A DNA stretch of 64,000 nucleotides, from contig NZ_CP034329.1 in assembly GCF_003940805.1 (NCBI RefSeq), forward strand, positions 75,233 to 139,232, given 5' to 3'. The stretch is from Tabrizicola piscis. GTDB lineage: Bacteria; Pseudomonadota; Alphaproteobacteria; Rhodobacterales; Rhodobacteraceae. This document shows positions 44,464 to 52,878 of this stretch, one piece after another; within the stretch, counting starts at the first letter, position 1; each line of letters opens with the position of its first letter. A program made the position numbers and the translations under genes. Below the pieces are notes generated by a model. That model did not search any database, was not told the DNA's origin, and saw nothing but the letters and a program-made list of their open reading frames with translations.

Positions 44464-46041
44464 TCACACTGTGACGGGGTAATTCCACGGGAGCAGGTCG
44501 TCGATCTGGCTTTGCTTGTGGCCTTGAACGATGGCGGTGAGCGTTGCCGTCAGCCATGCGTGGGGATCGATGCCGTTCATCTTGCAGGTTTCGATCAGCG
44601 AGGCGATGACGGCCCAGTTTTCGGCTCCTGCGTCGTGTCCTGCGAAGAGGGCGTTCTTGCGGTTCAGGGCGATGGGGCGGATGGTGCGTTCGACGGTGTT
44701 GTTGTCGATCTCCGCGCGGCCATCGGTGAGGAAGCGTCCCAGTCCGTCACGGTATTTGGCGATGTAGGTGAGTGCTTCGCCTAAGGGCGATTTGGCCGAG
44801 GCGCGGGCGCGGTGATGCGTCAGCCAGTCGTCGATGCGGGCGATGATCGGGGCGGAGCGATCCTGCCGGACGGCCAGTCGGGTTATGGGGTCTTGGCCGC
44901 GGATTCCGGCCTCGATGGCGTAGAGATCGCGGATCAGTGCCACACCTTCCTCAGCAATCGGCGCGGGCCCGGTGCGGGTGATCTCGATCAGCTTACGGCG
45001 GGCATGGGCCCAGCAATATGCGAGTTGGATGCCCGGACCGATCCTGTCCGCTGCGATCAGGCGGTTGTATCCGGCATAGCCATCCACTTGCAGGATGCCG
45101 CCAAAACCCTGCAATATCCGCTCGGCATGCTGTCCACCGCGACCGGGAGCATAGGTGAAGACAACGCCAGGTGGAGCTGCACCGCCCCACGGTCGATCAT
45201 CACGGGCCAAGGCCCAGAAGTATCCCGTCTTGGTTTTTCTTGCACCCGGGTCGAGCACCGGGGCGCGGGTCTCGTCCATGAAGAGCTTGGTTGATCGCTT
45301 CAGGTCCGCCATCAGGGCATCATGCACGGGGCGGAGTTCGAAGGCGGCGCGGCCCACCCAATCGGCAAGCGTGGATCGGTCGAGATCGACGCCCTGACGG
45401 CTGTAGATCTGGGCCTGCCGGTAAAGCGGAAGGTGATCTGCATACTTGCTGACCACCACATGGGCGACCGTGGCTTCGGTCGGCATGCCGCCCGGGATCA
45501 GCCGCGCAGGGGCCGCCGCCTGTGCAACGCCATCGGTGCAGGACCGGCAGGCATACTTCGGACGGCGGATGACGATGACACGGAACTGGGCGGGCACGAT
45601 GTCGAGACGTTCCGACACGTCCTCGCCAATGCAATGCAGGCAACCACCGCAGGCGCAAGTCAGGCTGTCCGGTTCGATGACCTCTTCGATGCGCGGCCCC
45701 CTCTCACGGTTTGCAAGCAAACCGTTGCCGGGCAACGGGTGCTTGGGCAGCGATCCACGGTTGGCAGAACGCCGTTTGGCGGGGCGCTTGGCGGCGCGAT
45801 CCTCGGCATCCTCTTCGGCATGGATCATAGCCATGGCCGTTTCCAGATCTTCCAACGCCAGTTCGAATTGGTCCGGATTACTCTTCTCCGATTTCCGGCC
45901 GAAGACCGCCTGCTTGAAGGCCGCGACCAGCTTTTCCAGATGTGCAATGCGCTCGTCCTTGCGCTTGTCGCGCGCATCCGCGGCGATCAGCATCGCCTTC
46001 AGCGCAGCAATTTCTTCAAGCAGATCAGCGGTCTTCGGCAT
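44464..46041 (-). CDS. tnpC: IS66 transposase TnpC
   Basis: This 525-aa transposase has an N-terminal leucine-zipper-like stretch, a zinc-binding segment (CACGGCLHCIGED and YACRSC), and the DDE core with KLFMDETRAPV, LQVDGYAGYNRL and the late E in EIDNNTVERTIRPI. It ends with the IS66 C-terminal domain (NGIDPHAWLTATL). It is full length and appears functional. It lies downstream of tnpB in the element. Confidence 0.95.
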   Translation of the reverse strand: MPKTADLLEEIAALKAMLIAADARDKRKDERIAHLEKLVAAFKQAVFGRKSEKSNPDQFELALEDLETAMAMIHAEEDAEDRAAKRPAKRRSANRGSLPKHPLPGNGLLANRERGPRIEEVIEPDSLTCACGGCLHCIGEDVSERLDIVPAQFRVIVIRRPKYACRSCTDGVAQAAAPARLIPGGMPTEATVAHVVVSKYADHLPLYRQAQIYSRQGVDLDRSTLADWVGRAAFELRPVHDALMADLKRSTKLFMDETRAPVLDPGARKTKTGYFWALARDDRPWGGAAPPGVVFTYAPGRGGQHAERILQGFGGILQVDGYAGYNRLIAADRIGPGIQLAYCWAHARRKLIEITRTGPAPIAEEGVALIRDLYAIEAGIRGQDPITRLAVRQDRSAPIIARIDDWLTHHRARASAKSPLGEALTYIAKYRDGLGRFLTDGRAEIDNNTVERTIRPIALNRKNALFAGHDAGAENWAVIASLIETCKMNGIDPHAWLTATLTAIVQGHKQSQIDDLLPWNYPVTV

Positions 46042-46120
46042 GGCAGGTTTTTACCAAACCACCATGGGCTATGCCTCTGGAAAGAGCCGACTGAGTCATC
46101 CTGCCGCAGCCTTGAACGGC

Positions 46121-46474
46121 TCATTCCACCGCTTCGGGAGCCTTCGCCTCGATGGCCCGAACCCGTCGCCAGTCCAGACCTGCAAACAGCGCCTCAAATT
46201 GCGCGTGGTTCATCAGCATCAACCCGTCCTTCACGGCAGGCCAGGTGAAGCTGTGCTCCTCCAGCCGCTTGTATGCCATCACCAGACCGGTGCCGTCCCA
46301 ATACAAGAGCTTCAGCCGATCCGCTTTTCTGGCGCGGAAGACGAAGACCGTTCCGGTGAACGGGTCCTTGCGCAGCTCGTTCTTCACCATCGCGGCCAGG
46401 CTGTCGTGCCCCTTGCGGAAGTCGATGGGCTTCGTCGCCACCATGATCCGCACCCGGTTCGACGGGAAGATCAC
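46121..46474 (-). CDS. tnpB: IS66 accessory protein TnpB
   Basis: This 117-aa IS66 Orf2-like protein has the family hallmarks VATKPIDFRKGHDSLAAMV and VFVFRARKADRLKLLYWDGT. It is required with TnpA for IS66 transposition, though its biochemistry is unknown. This TnpB is unrelated to the IS200/IS605 RNA-guided TnpB. Its ATG overlaps the tnpA stop by four bases. Confidence 0.95.
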   Translation of the reverse strand: MIFPSNRVRIMVATKPIDFRKGHDSLAAMVKNELRKDPFTGTVFVFRARKADRLKLLYWDGTGLVMAYKRLEEHSFTWPAVKDGLMLMNHAQFEALFAGLDWRRVRAIEAKAPEAVE

Positions 46475-46905
46475 GGGCGGGCCTGCAGAGCCATAACCAG
46501 TTCCGCGACCCGTGTCGCAGGCGTGGCAGCATCCAGGCGCACCGTCACAGGCCCAATCATCAGATCAATCGACGCAATCGTGACCGGTGTCGTGACCGAC
46601 TGCGGCGAAGCCACAGGTGCTGCGAACTCTGCCCCCGCAACCTCGGGCACAACCAGCTTGCCCTTCCGAGCCAACGTCCGCCAAGACGACAGGTGGTTCG
46701 CCTTCAGCCCATGCCTACGCGCCACCTCGTTCACCATGATCCCGGGAACCAGCGTCTCCGCCACCACTCGTCCCTTCGCCTCATCCGACCATCGCCGCTT
46801 CGCCGCCGGGGCCGCCAGCAACTCCACAAACCCAACGGCCTCCATACTGCGCTCCCGATGGACTCCCACCGACACCTCCCCTGCAAATCTCCGCACGGGC
46901 CGCAT
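46471..46905 (-). CDS. tnpA: IS66 accessory protein TnpA
   Basis: This 144-aa IS66 Orf1 protein has an HTH of the IS3/IS66 type (RRWSDEAKGRVVAETL, then EVARRHGLKANHLSSWR). The first 20 residues may be non-native, because an internal ATG (46845) is more like the usual start. It is translationally coupled to tnpB by a 4-base overlap. Confidence 0.92.
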   Translation of the reverse strand: MRPVRRFAGEVSVGVHRERSMEAVGFVELLAAPAAKRRWSDEAKGRVVAETLVPGIMVNEVARRHGLKANHLSSWRTLARKGKLVVPEVAGAEFAAPVASPQSVTTPVTIASIDLMIGPVTVRLDAATPATRVAELVMALQARP

Positions 46906-47129
46906 CGCAGATTACAGATTCAGCGGGAAGGTGGGGCCAGAACAGCGCTTACGGAAAGACCGCGAGCGACCTAGCCATCAGTTGAAGGCTTGATCTTGGC
47001 AATCGGCCCAGAGCTCCATTCGCCTAAAAGCCGGGCGCTGCCACGTAGCTTCACAGAACCGGTCATTCGTCCATCCTGCAGCATTTTTGGTGGGTGCAGG
47101 CCGACGGAGCGGAACCAAGCCGACCTTGA

Positions 47130-49238
47130 TCAAAGCGGCGGTAGCTTCAGGCGCTCCCTATATACTCCGATGCGTTTGCGAGCACGATCCACGATGTCCC
47201 CGTAGAAAAGAAGTTCCGAGTACAGCTGCCCAAGTGTAGCCTGGCTTTTAGGCTCCTTTACATCGTTGGTGCTGAAGAAGCCGTTCTCGCCGGGCAAGCG
47301 ATTGTAGCCTCTCAGGCGGATCGGATTGATGGTATCCCCTATCAGGTATCCGTAGAACTTCTTCAGCCTTCCGTTGGACTTCGCGGCCAAGATTGTTGCG
47401 TATTCCATCAGGTCGTTGTCGTGCTCGTCGAGACTGACGCCGGGCGCCTTGAACTCGACGATCACAACGGAGCCTTCCTCGTGGAACAGCGCTATATCCG
47501 GGCGGCAGCCCCCGTTCTCCTCACCTATCCGGTTTAGCAACTCGCCAACGGCCTCATCGACGTCGGCTTCAAAGAGGCTTTGGCCGTTGTCCCACTTGAT
47601 CTGGTTCAGCGGCATGTCAGAGGCGATGTAGTCGTAATAGTGGTACTCCTCGCTGAGCAACCAGACGTCGTGGTCCGAAACCTCCTCGCTGTCCTTCCGC
47701 ATCGGGAAGAAGATGCTGTGGATCAGAGCCTCGTTTTTGCGGCGCTTTCCGTCGGGTAGTTCGGCCTGGACGTTGAGGCCCTGTTTAACAGCCAGGTCCA
47801 GCACGTCGATCAATGCTGACCTGCGAACAACTAGCTGCGAGAGGTTGGCCATGTCTATCGTCTTGAGGGAGGAGGCGAATTCCCACGAAAGATCGTCGAT
47901 CTTGCGTCGGAAGTCATCGCTGTCCGGGGCGAGGCCCTTGATGGCCTCCTTCATGGCCGAGAGGCTGGACGTCTCGTTGACCACCTGCTCCTGAAGGTTC
48001 GTCAAGACACGCTTCGCGACCTCGTTCGGGGTGTCCCCGAACTTCACGCGCGTGTTTGAGTAAGAGAGCATCTCCTCAGACACGCCGAAGTCCTTCGCCA
48101 CGTCTTTCACGATCGTATCCCTAGACCAATCAGGCGGCGTTATGAGCTCCTGCACCTTGTCGTCGAGAACCGAGAATATGTCCTCGAAGGTGACCTGCAT
48201 CCCTTCGAAGAGGTCTCCTGAGCCGTTGTCCAGTGGTATCTTGTCAAACCCATCGCGTTGCTCATTCACACCATCATCCAACAGGGGCCCCTCGACCAGG
48301 ACGATGTGGTAGTGACCGTCAATCGCGTTGTTTTCGAGCGTCTTGGTCTTGAGGTAACGACCGGTGATGAGCTCAGCGATAGACGCCTTGGCGCACAAGC
48401 CTATGATGTTGCGAGGCAATGGGTACTGCGTCTCGTCCAGCTTGTAGTGTGTTATGGTGAAGTCGGCCGATACCTTATCCTCGCCTTCGATGTGCTCGAC
48501 GGTGATCGTCGTCACGGACGTATGCTCGGGGATGTCCGAGGGAGTCAGGGTCTCTTCAGACTTGGTGCCCCCAAGGTCACTGATGAACTTAATCCGGAAG
48601 TCGCCGAGGTCATCCTTCAGACTGACGAACCTCTGCAGAAGGTTGAAGAGAACGTGCTGTCGGATCGCCTCCGCAGTGAACGTCCGGTGCACGCTGGCCA
48701 CGGAAAGGATGGTCTCGCGCAGCTTCGGCACCACGTGCGATAGGCGTATTTGGGTCCCAACTTCGGCAGTGTCTCGATCCTCTGCCTTGAAATCGGTCTC
48801 TTCGATGGTCTTTCGGTCGCGCAGAAAAGGCAGTGAGACATGCTTAAACCCGTCTCCCTGTCTGTAGATTGATGACAGTGACACCGCCTTGAAATGGTGG
48901 AAGAACTGGACGCGACCGGTTCCCTTGCACTTCCCGATGCCGGGGATCTTGAGATCGTCCTTGTAGGAGGTGTCCTTAGTCAGGAAGGCCTTGCGCTGCT
49001 CTGGCCCAAGACCGCAACCGTTGTCCTCGCAGGTGATCTCAAGGTCGTACTCCTTGCCGAGCAAGTCCGCTTTCGTAGCTTTCACCTTGAGCGTCACTTC
49101 CAGGGCAACAGCGTCGGCCTCATCCCTCTTTCGGATCAGGAACGCGTCGATCGAGTTCGCCAGTAGCTCATCCACGACCACCAATGGATTCTTGCTGATG
49201 CGCGTGTTTTTCAGGCTGCCGCGGATATCCAGCGTCAC
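47130..49238 (-). CDS. GHKL ATPase fused to PD-(D/E)XK nuclease (candidate defence protein)
   Basis: This 702-aa protein has an N-terminal GHKL (Hsp90/MutL/MORC-like) ATPase: N box ELLANSIDA with E24 and N28, the G1 box EDNGCGLG with D72, and a glycine-rich lid GIGKCKGTGR at 100-109. The C-terminus holds a PD-(D/E)XK nuclease core: D581 in RPDIALF and E595-F-K597 in IVEFKAPG. GHKL ATPases change shape on ATP binding and could gate the nuclease. It stands alone between IS66 and the backbone, in its own transcription unit. Such fusions occur in defence islands; an anti-phage role is my inference. Confidence 0.85.
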   Translation of the reverse strand: MTLDIRGSLKNTRISKNPLVVVDELLANSIDAFLIRKRDEADAVALEVTLKVKATKADLLGKEYDLEITCEDNGCGLGPEQRKAFLTKDTSYKDDLKIPGIGKCKGTGRVQFFHHFKAVSLSSIYRQGDGFKHVSLPFLRDRKTIEETDFKAEDRDTAEVGTQIRLSHVVPKLRETILSVASVHRTFTAEAIRQHVLFNLLQRFVSLKDDLGDFRIKFISDLGGTKSEETLTPSDIPEHTSVTTITVEHIEGEDKVSADFTITHYKLDETQYPLPRNIIGLCAKASIAELITGRYLKTKTLENNAIDGHYHIVLVEGPLLDDGVNEQRDGFDKIPLDNGSGDLFEGMQVTFEDIFSVLDDKVQELITPPDWSRDTIVKDVAKDFGVSEEMLSYSNTRVKFGDTPNEVAKRVLTNLQEQVVNETSSLSAMKEAIKGLAPDSDDFRRKIDDLSWEFASSLKTIDMANLSQLVVRRSALIDVLDLAVKQGLNVQAELPDGKRRKNEALIHSIFFPMRKDSEEVSDHDVWLLSEEYHYYDYIASDMPLNQIKWDNGQSLFEADVDEAVGELLNRIGEENGGCRPDIALFHEEGSVVIVEFKAPGVSLDEHDNDLMEYATILAAKSNGRLKKFYGYLIGDTINPIRLRGYNRLPGENGFFSTNDVKEPKSQATLGQLYSELLFYGDIVDRARKRIGVYRERLKLPPL

Positions 49239-49454
49239 TGTCGTTCCTCAATCATGTAACGATTTGTTTTTCCCACTTATCCTAGCGTGCTCTCTCCAAG
49301 TCAATTTTCGCGTGGTTTAGCCCTTGTAAGCACTACGATCTGCGCTGGTGGCACACAAGCGTTCTTCAGATCGGCACCGCCGATCACTCTGTCGGCGATA
49401 GGCACGGGGGCGCGCCTGCGCCCTGCCGGGCCCTCGGTAAGTGAGGCCGAAGCC

Positions 49455-49619
49455 TCACCCGAAGGGATCGTATTCCGAAACGATCACGACCTCGTCGCCG
49501 TCGATTTCATCGGCGGGGACGGCGCCGAAGGTTCCATCCCCTGCCTGGAAGACGACGATCGAGACCATGAGCGTGGCGGCGAGGGAGGCGGCGAAGGCGT
49601 GTGCATCTTTGCGGGACAT
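49455..49619 (-). CDS. Small single-pass membrane protein, 54 aa
   Basis: The start at 49619 has GGAGC eight bases before it. The protein has a short basic N-terminus (MSRKDAHAF), one hydrophobic helix (AASLAATLMVSIVVFQAG), and an acidic C-terminal tail (DEIDGDEVVIVSEYDPFG). It is probably an inner-membrane peptide, with the tail outside. I do not recognise a family. It lies in the plasmid backbone between the nuclease gene and the 157-aa gene. Confidence 0.6.
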   Translation of the reverse strand: MSRKDAHAFAASLAATLMVSIVVFQAGDGTFGAVPADEIDGDEVVIVSEYDPFG

Positions 49620-49963
49620 CTGTTTGGCTCCTGTCTTGGAGGCGGGGGACCATCCCCCGCGCGACAGGACCCCGCAGGCCCGAAGACTGGCTGACATCAC
49701 CGGGTGCGTTCGGCTTGCCCGAATCCACCCGGCGGCACGGGCTTGCACTTAGTCCGACCCCTTGCGGGTTGATCTCGAAGACAGGATTCGGGGCAAGGAA
49801 GGGAATGGCGAGCGGGGGATGGTGCCCCAACGTCAGGAGCCGGTTGTCCCGCTGATGCATGGAACGCCGCCAGCCTCCCGGGCAGGCTCGTTGCTGAAGA
49901 CCATCCGACTTTGGGGATGGATCCTCCGGCGCCCCGCGGCATCGCGGGACGAGGGTGTGGTCG

Positions 49964-49995
49964 GTGAGAGGCCCGCCAGTCGGCAGGCCCCTCAC
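49964..49995 (-). terminator. Hairpin after the 157-aa gene
   Basis: GTGAGAGGCC pairs with GGCCCCTCAC (one mismatch), with further pairing inside (GGCCTGCC with GGCGGGCC on the minus strand), giving about 14 paired bases with a four-base loop. It lies 13 bases after the stop. The rest of the 389-bp gap (49620-50008) shows no gene or other feature. Confidence 0.55.
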
Positions 49996-50008
49996 GCCAT
50001 GTCAGGGC

Positions 50009-50482
50009 TCAGGCGGCTAGATCCGCGCCCCCTGCCCTATCGCCGTCCTCGGCACCGACGATCTCGATCCGAGCGTTGCGATAGCCCTCACGCGCGATCC
50101 AGAGCTCGGCCGCAGTGATCGACTCCGCCAGATGCAGCAGCTCGGTGTTGCCCCCGAAGTCCAGAAGCACGCGCACCTGCCCGGGCTTCGGTTCCTCGGC
50201 CACCTCGAAGATCAGACGGCTATCCGCCGAATGGCTGCGCATGATGGTGACGAGGATGACCCCGTCCGAGGAGAAATTCCCCTCATGCAGCGTGAAGGAG
50301 GCCGGAGCGGTCCAGGTCGGATAGGAGCGCGGGAGTTCCTTCTTCACAAGGCGCCCGACGCCGTTCGAGCGCTCCCAGGCGGCAAGCTTCTTGGTGAACC
50401 GTGCCGGCGGCCTCGGACTGCCGTCGGTGTAGCGGATCAGCGCCCCGAGGGGGGCTGTGTCGATGATGGTTGTTGCAGACAT
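50009..50482 (-). CDS. Conserved hypothetical plasmid protein, 157 aa
   Basis: This 157-aa protein is not recognised as a known enzyme. It reads LGALIRYTDGSPRPPARFTK, then YPTWTAPASFTLHEGNFSSD, and later GNTELLHLAESITAAELWIA; the mixed alpha/beta pattern suggests a small globular fold. It lies downstream of the ParB-like gene on the same strand, after a hairpin terminator, in a short AT-rich gap that probably holds its own promoter (TTGATATTACTG region near 50522). Confidence 0.72.
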   Translation of the reverse strand: MSATTIIDTAPLGALIRYTDGSPRPPARFTKKLAAWERSNGVGRLVKKELPRSYPTWTAPASFTLHEGNFSSDGVILVTIMRSHSADSRLIFEVAEEPKPGQVRVLLDFGGNTELLHLAESITAAELWIAREGYRNARIEIVGAEDGDRAGGADLAA

Positions 50483-50547
50483 GATTCCTCATCCCGAATG
50501 CGCGAGTTCGCATTCATCATATTGATATTACTGTATTTTGCGAGATT

Positions 50548-50567
50548 GGGGCGGGTTTCCCCGCCCC
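50548..50567 (-). terminator. Terminator hairpin after the ParB-like gene
   Basis: A perfect 8-bp stem (GGGGCGGG with CCCGCCCC) closes a GAAA tetraloop on the minus strand, 12 bases after the stop. It is the same design as the ssb terminator. Confidence 0.65.
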
Positions 50568-50579
50568 GGATGGCTCAGA

Positions 50580-52751
50580 TCACTCGGCTGCCATCATCGA
50601 TGCAGCGCTGTTCGGCAATTCGGCCGTCAGGAAGGCCGGGAGATCGACATCTTCGGGCTCGCCCGCGTCCTCCCCCTGCCCTTCTGCGATCGGCTCGCCG
50701 TCGCCTGCCGCCAGATCGGCCCGACGAAGGACCTCTGGCAACCACCCGCTGCCATTTAGGAGCCGCTCGGCCTCGGTGGCCATCTCGCCCTTCTTCAGGT
50801 GATCGAGAAGCTGCGCGGTCCCCTCCCCCTTCGCCTCGCGCACGGCGTCGATAATGCGGGCCTTCGGCACACGGTTGAGGTAGCCGTCGACCGTCGGCTC
50901 CCAGCCCGCCTCGACCATGTCGAGATCGACGGCACGCGCCACCAGATCGGCATGGGCCATGCGGCGGCTCAGACCGCTGGCGGAGATGCCCGCACCATAG
51001 GGGTTCACCTTCTCATGGAGCGCGTTGATCCCAAAGCTGAGGCAGTGCGCCAAGAGCGCCAGACGGCTGCCTTGGTCGAGGACGTCCAGATAGTCCCAGA
51101 GCGCAGCATCGTCACCAAGGGGCAGATCGGCCTCCCAAGCAGCATGACGTTCGTCGACGAGCTTCGCCACGACGCTGTCCTTCAGATCGGGCGCCTGCGC
51201 CGACATGTAGACATGACGCACCGAGGCTTCCAGACAGCTGCCCGAGGCCGAGGAGGTGCGGAAGGTATCCGTCACCAGCTTTAGGAGGAGGAGCGTCAGC
51301 GCCACATCCGGCGAACGCCCGATGGCCTCACGCAGCGCGAGGGTCCGGTGGGCAGTCAGTTCTACGACCAGCCGCTCGGGCAACGGCTTCAGCGCACCGT
51401 CATCTTCCTCGTCGGAAGGATCAGCACCGATCGGCTGAGCACCCGAGGTGATGACGGTGCCCCCGGCGGAGGTCGCCGATGGTTTCCAGGTGGAACCACC
51501 GACATCACCCCCCTGCCCGATAGCATCCGCGCCATCACCATCCTGGACCGCGGTCTCCTCGCGCGGCTCATCCTCGGGCCGGACATAGCCGCGATAGATA
51601 GCCAGCGTGCCATCCCGATCCAGCGTGACGAAGACGCCCGCGCGCGAAACTTCGGCCGGGTCGTAGATCAAGGGCCGCTGTTCGAGCGCTTCCATCGCCA
51701 TCTCGAGCTGACCGAGCCGGGCATCGATCTCCTCGGGGTATTCGTCTTGGCCGGAATACTCCTCCTCCAGCGCACGATACTCGGCGAGGAGCACAGCGTG
51801 GGCCGCGCTTTCCTCGTCGGTCATCGGTGCCGGATCACCGGCGAGACGCCGCAGACCATGGCTGTAGCCATAGGGCAGGTCGGTCGCGACCTCGATCCAC
51901 TTCCAGCCTTCGGAAGCGAGCGCTTCTGCTTCAGCTTGAAGCTTCTTGGCCACCAACCGGTCCAGAAGCGCAGGGTCTTCGAGCCAGCCACCGTCATCGC
52001 CCTGGAAGAGATCGCGCAGCACGACACCGCCTGCCGCCTCATAGGCATCGACACCGACGAAGATCGCGCGGCGGTCCGAGGCCCGGACCGAGGTTTCGGT
52101 CAGCATACGCCGGATCGCGTAAGGCTCTTTGTTCCAGGAGTTCTTCACTGCCTCCCAGACCTGTTCCTGACGCGCATGATCCGGGTTCACCGTGAAGGCC
52201 ATCAGCTGTTCCAGCGTCATGCCGTCCTCGGCATAGACCTCGAGCAGGGCAGGGGCCACGGAGGCGAGTTTCAGGCGCTGCTTCACGATCTGCGGCGTGA
52301 CGAAGAAGGCCGCCGCGATCGCTTCCTCGCCCTGACCCTTTTCCCGCAGGGACTGGAATGCGCGGAACTGGTCGAGCGGGTGCAGGGCAACGCGCTGCAT
52401 GTTCTCCGCCAGCGAGTCGTCCTCGGCGAGGATCTCCGACGCAGCATCCCGCACGATGCAAGGGATCGGCGCCGACTTCGCCAGCCGCTTTTGCTTCACC
52501 AGCAGCGCCAGCGCCTGGAAACGGCGACCACCGGCCGGGATTTCGAACATGCCAGTCTCGACCCCATCAGCACCAAGCACAGGCCGGACGTTCAGACCCT
52601 GCAGTAGACCCCGCCGTGCGATGTCTTCGGCCAGTTCCTCGACCGAGACGCCCGCCTTGATGCGCCGCACGTTGGACTGGCTCAGCACGAGCTTATCGAA
52701 GGGGATGTCCCGCGACGGGGACAGGGTGACTTTCTGGGCAACTTTCGCCAT
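50580..52751 (-). CDS. Large ParB/Spo0J-domain plasmid protein
   Basis: This 723-aa protein has an N-terminal ParB nuclease-type domain: IPFDKLVLSQSNVRRIKAG, EIPAGGRRFQALALL (the GERR-like box), and DDSLAENMQRVALHPLDQF (the ENxxR box). After it come an HTH (AIAAAFFVTPQIVKQRLKLA), an acidic linker and a long C-terminal region. It is separate from repB, which is the true partition protein. Such large ParB-like proteins are common on Rhodobacterales plasmids and may act as CTP-dependent DNA-binding factors; the role is not established. The ATG at 52751 has GGAGAAG before it and copy B of the leader 18 bases upstream. Confidence 0.9.
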   Translation of the reverse strand: MAKVAQKVTLSPSRDIPFDKLVLSQSNVRRIKAGVSVEELAEDIARRGLLQGLNVRPVLGADGVETGMFEIPAGGRRFQALALLVKQKRLAKSAPIPCIVRDAASEILAEDDSLAENMQRVALHPLDQFRAFQSLREKGQGEEAIAAAFFVTPQIVKQRLKLASVAPALLEVYAEDGMTLEQLMAFTVNPDHARQEQVWEAVKNSWNKEPYAIRRMLTETSVRASDRRAIFVGVDAYEAAGGVVLRDLFQGDDGGWLEDPALLDRLVAKKLQAEAEALASEGWKWIEVATDLPYGYSHGLRRLAGDPAPMTDEESAAHAVLLAEYRALEEEYSGQDEYPEEIDARLGQLEMAMEALEQRPLIYDPAEVSRAGVFVTLDRDGTLAIYRGYVRPEDEPREETAVQDGDGADAIGQGGDVGGSTWKPSATSAGGTVITSGAQPIGADPSDEEDDGALKPLPERLVVELTAHRTLALREAIGRSPDVALTLLLLKLVTDTFRTSSASGSCLEASVRHVYMSAQAPDLKDSVVAKLVDERHAAWEADLPLGDDAALWDYLDVLDQGSRLALLAHCLSFGINALHEKVNPYGAGISASGLSRRMAHADLVARAVDLDMVEAGWEPTVDGYLNRVPKARIIDAVREAKGEGTAQLLDHLKKGEMATEAERLLNGSGWLPEVLRRADLAAGDGEPIAEGQGEDAGEPEDVDLPAFLTAELPNSAASMMAAE

Positions 52752-52769
52752 CAGATCTTCTCCACGACG

Positions 52770-52818
52770 GGCGCCGGAAGCCACTCTCCCGATCTCACTT
52801 CCCGTCACCCCGCAAACC
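52770..52818 (-). promoter_or_regulatory. Conserved backbone leader, copy B
   Basis: This is the near twin of the element at 42054: 23 identical bases beginning GGCGCCGGAAGCCACTCTCC, followed by a looser match through CCCGTCACC and AAACC. It lies 18 bases before the start codon of the ParB-like gene and about 25 bases from partition palindrome 1. Confidence 0.75.
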
Positions 52819-52842
52819 CCCAACCTTTCCCTCTCTTCGGCG

Positions 52843-52862
52843 TTCTTGACCGCGGTCAAGAA
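52843..52862. other. parS: Partition site (parS-like palindrome), copy 1
   Basis: The perfect 16-bp palindrome CTTGACCGCGGTCAAG sits within a 20-bp palindrome (TTC...GAA). It lies 16 bases after the repC stop, in the gap before the ParB-like gene. Identical cores occur at 54168 and 54209. Such palindromes are the RepB-binding centromeres of repABC replicons. Confidence 0.85.
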
Positions 52863-52878
52863 GTCCAAGCTGCATGTT

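Larger units (their letters stand above)
44448..46952 (-). mobile_element. IS66-family insertion sequence
   Basis: The element is about 2505 bp with terminal inverted repeats GTAAGCGCTGTCC (left) and GTAAGCGCTGTTC (right, read inward). It carries the three IS66 genes tnpA, tnpB and tnpC, all intact. The flanking 8-mers (GAGGCACT, GGAAAGAC) do not match, so no target duplication is visible; the DNA around it may have been rearranged after insertion. Confidence 0.9.

Noticed and set aside
46121..46474. Idea that TnpB here is an RNA-guided nuclease of the IS200/IS605 type
   Set aside because: It is the unrelated small IS66 Orf2 protein that shares only the name.
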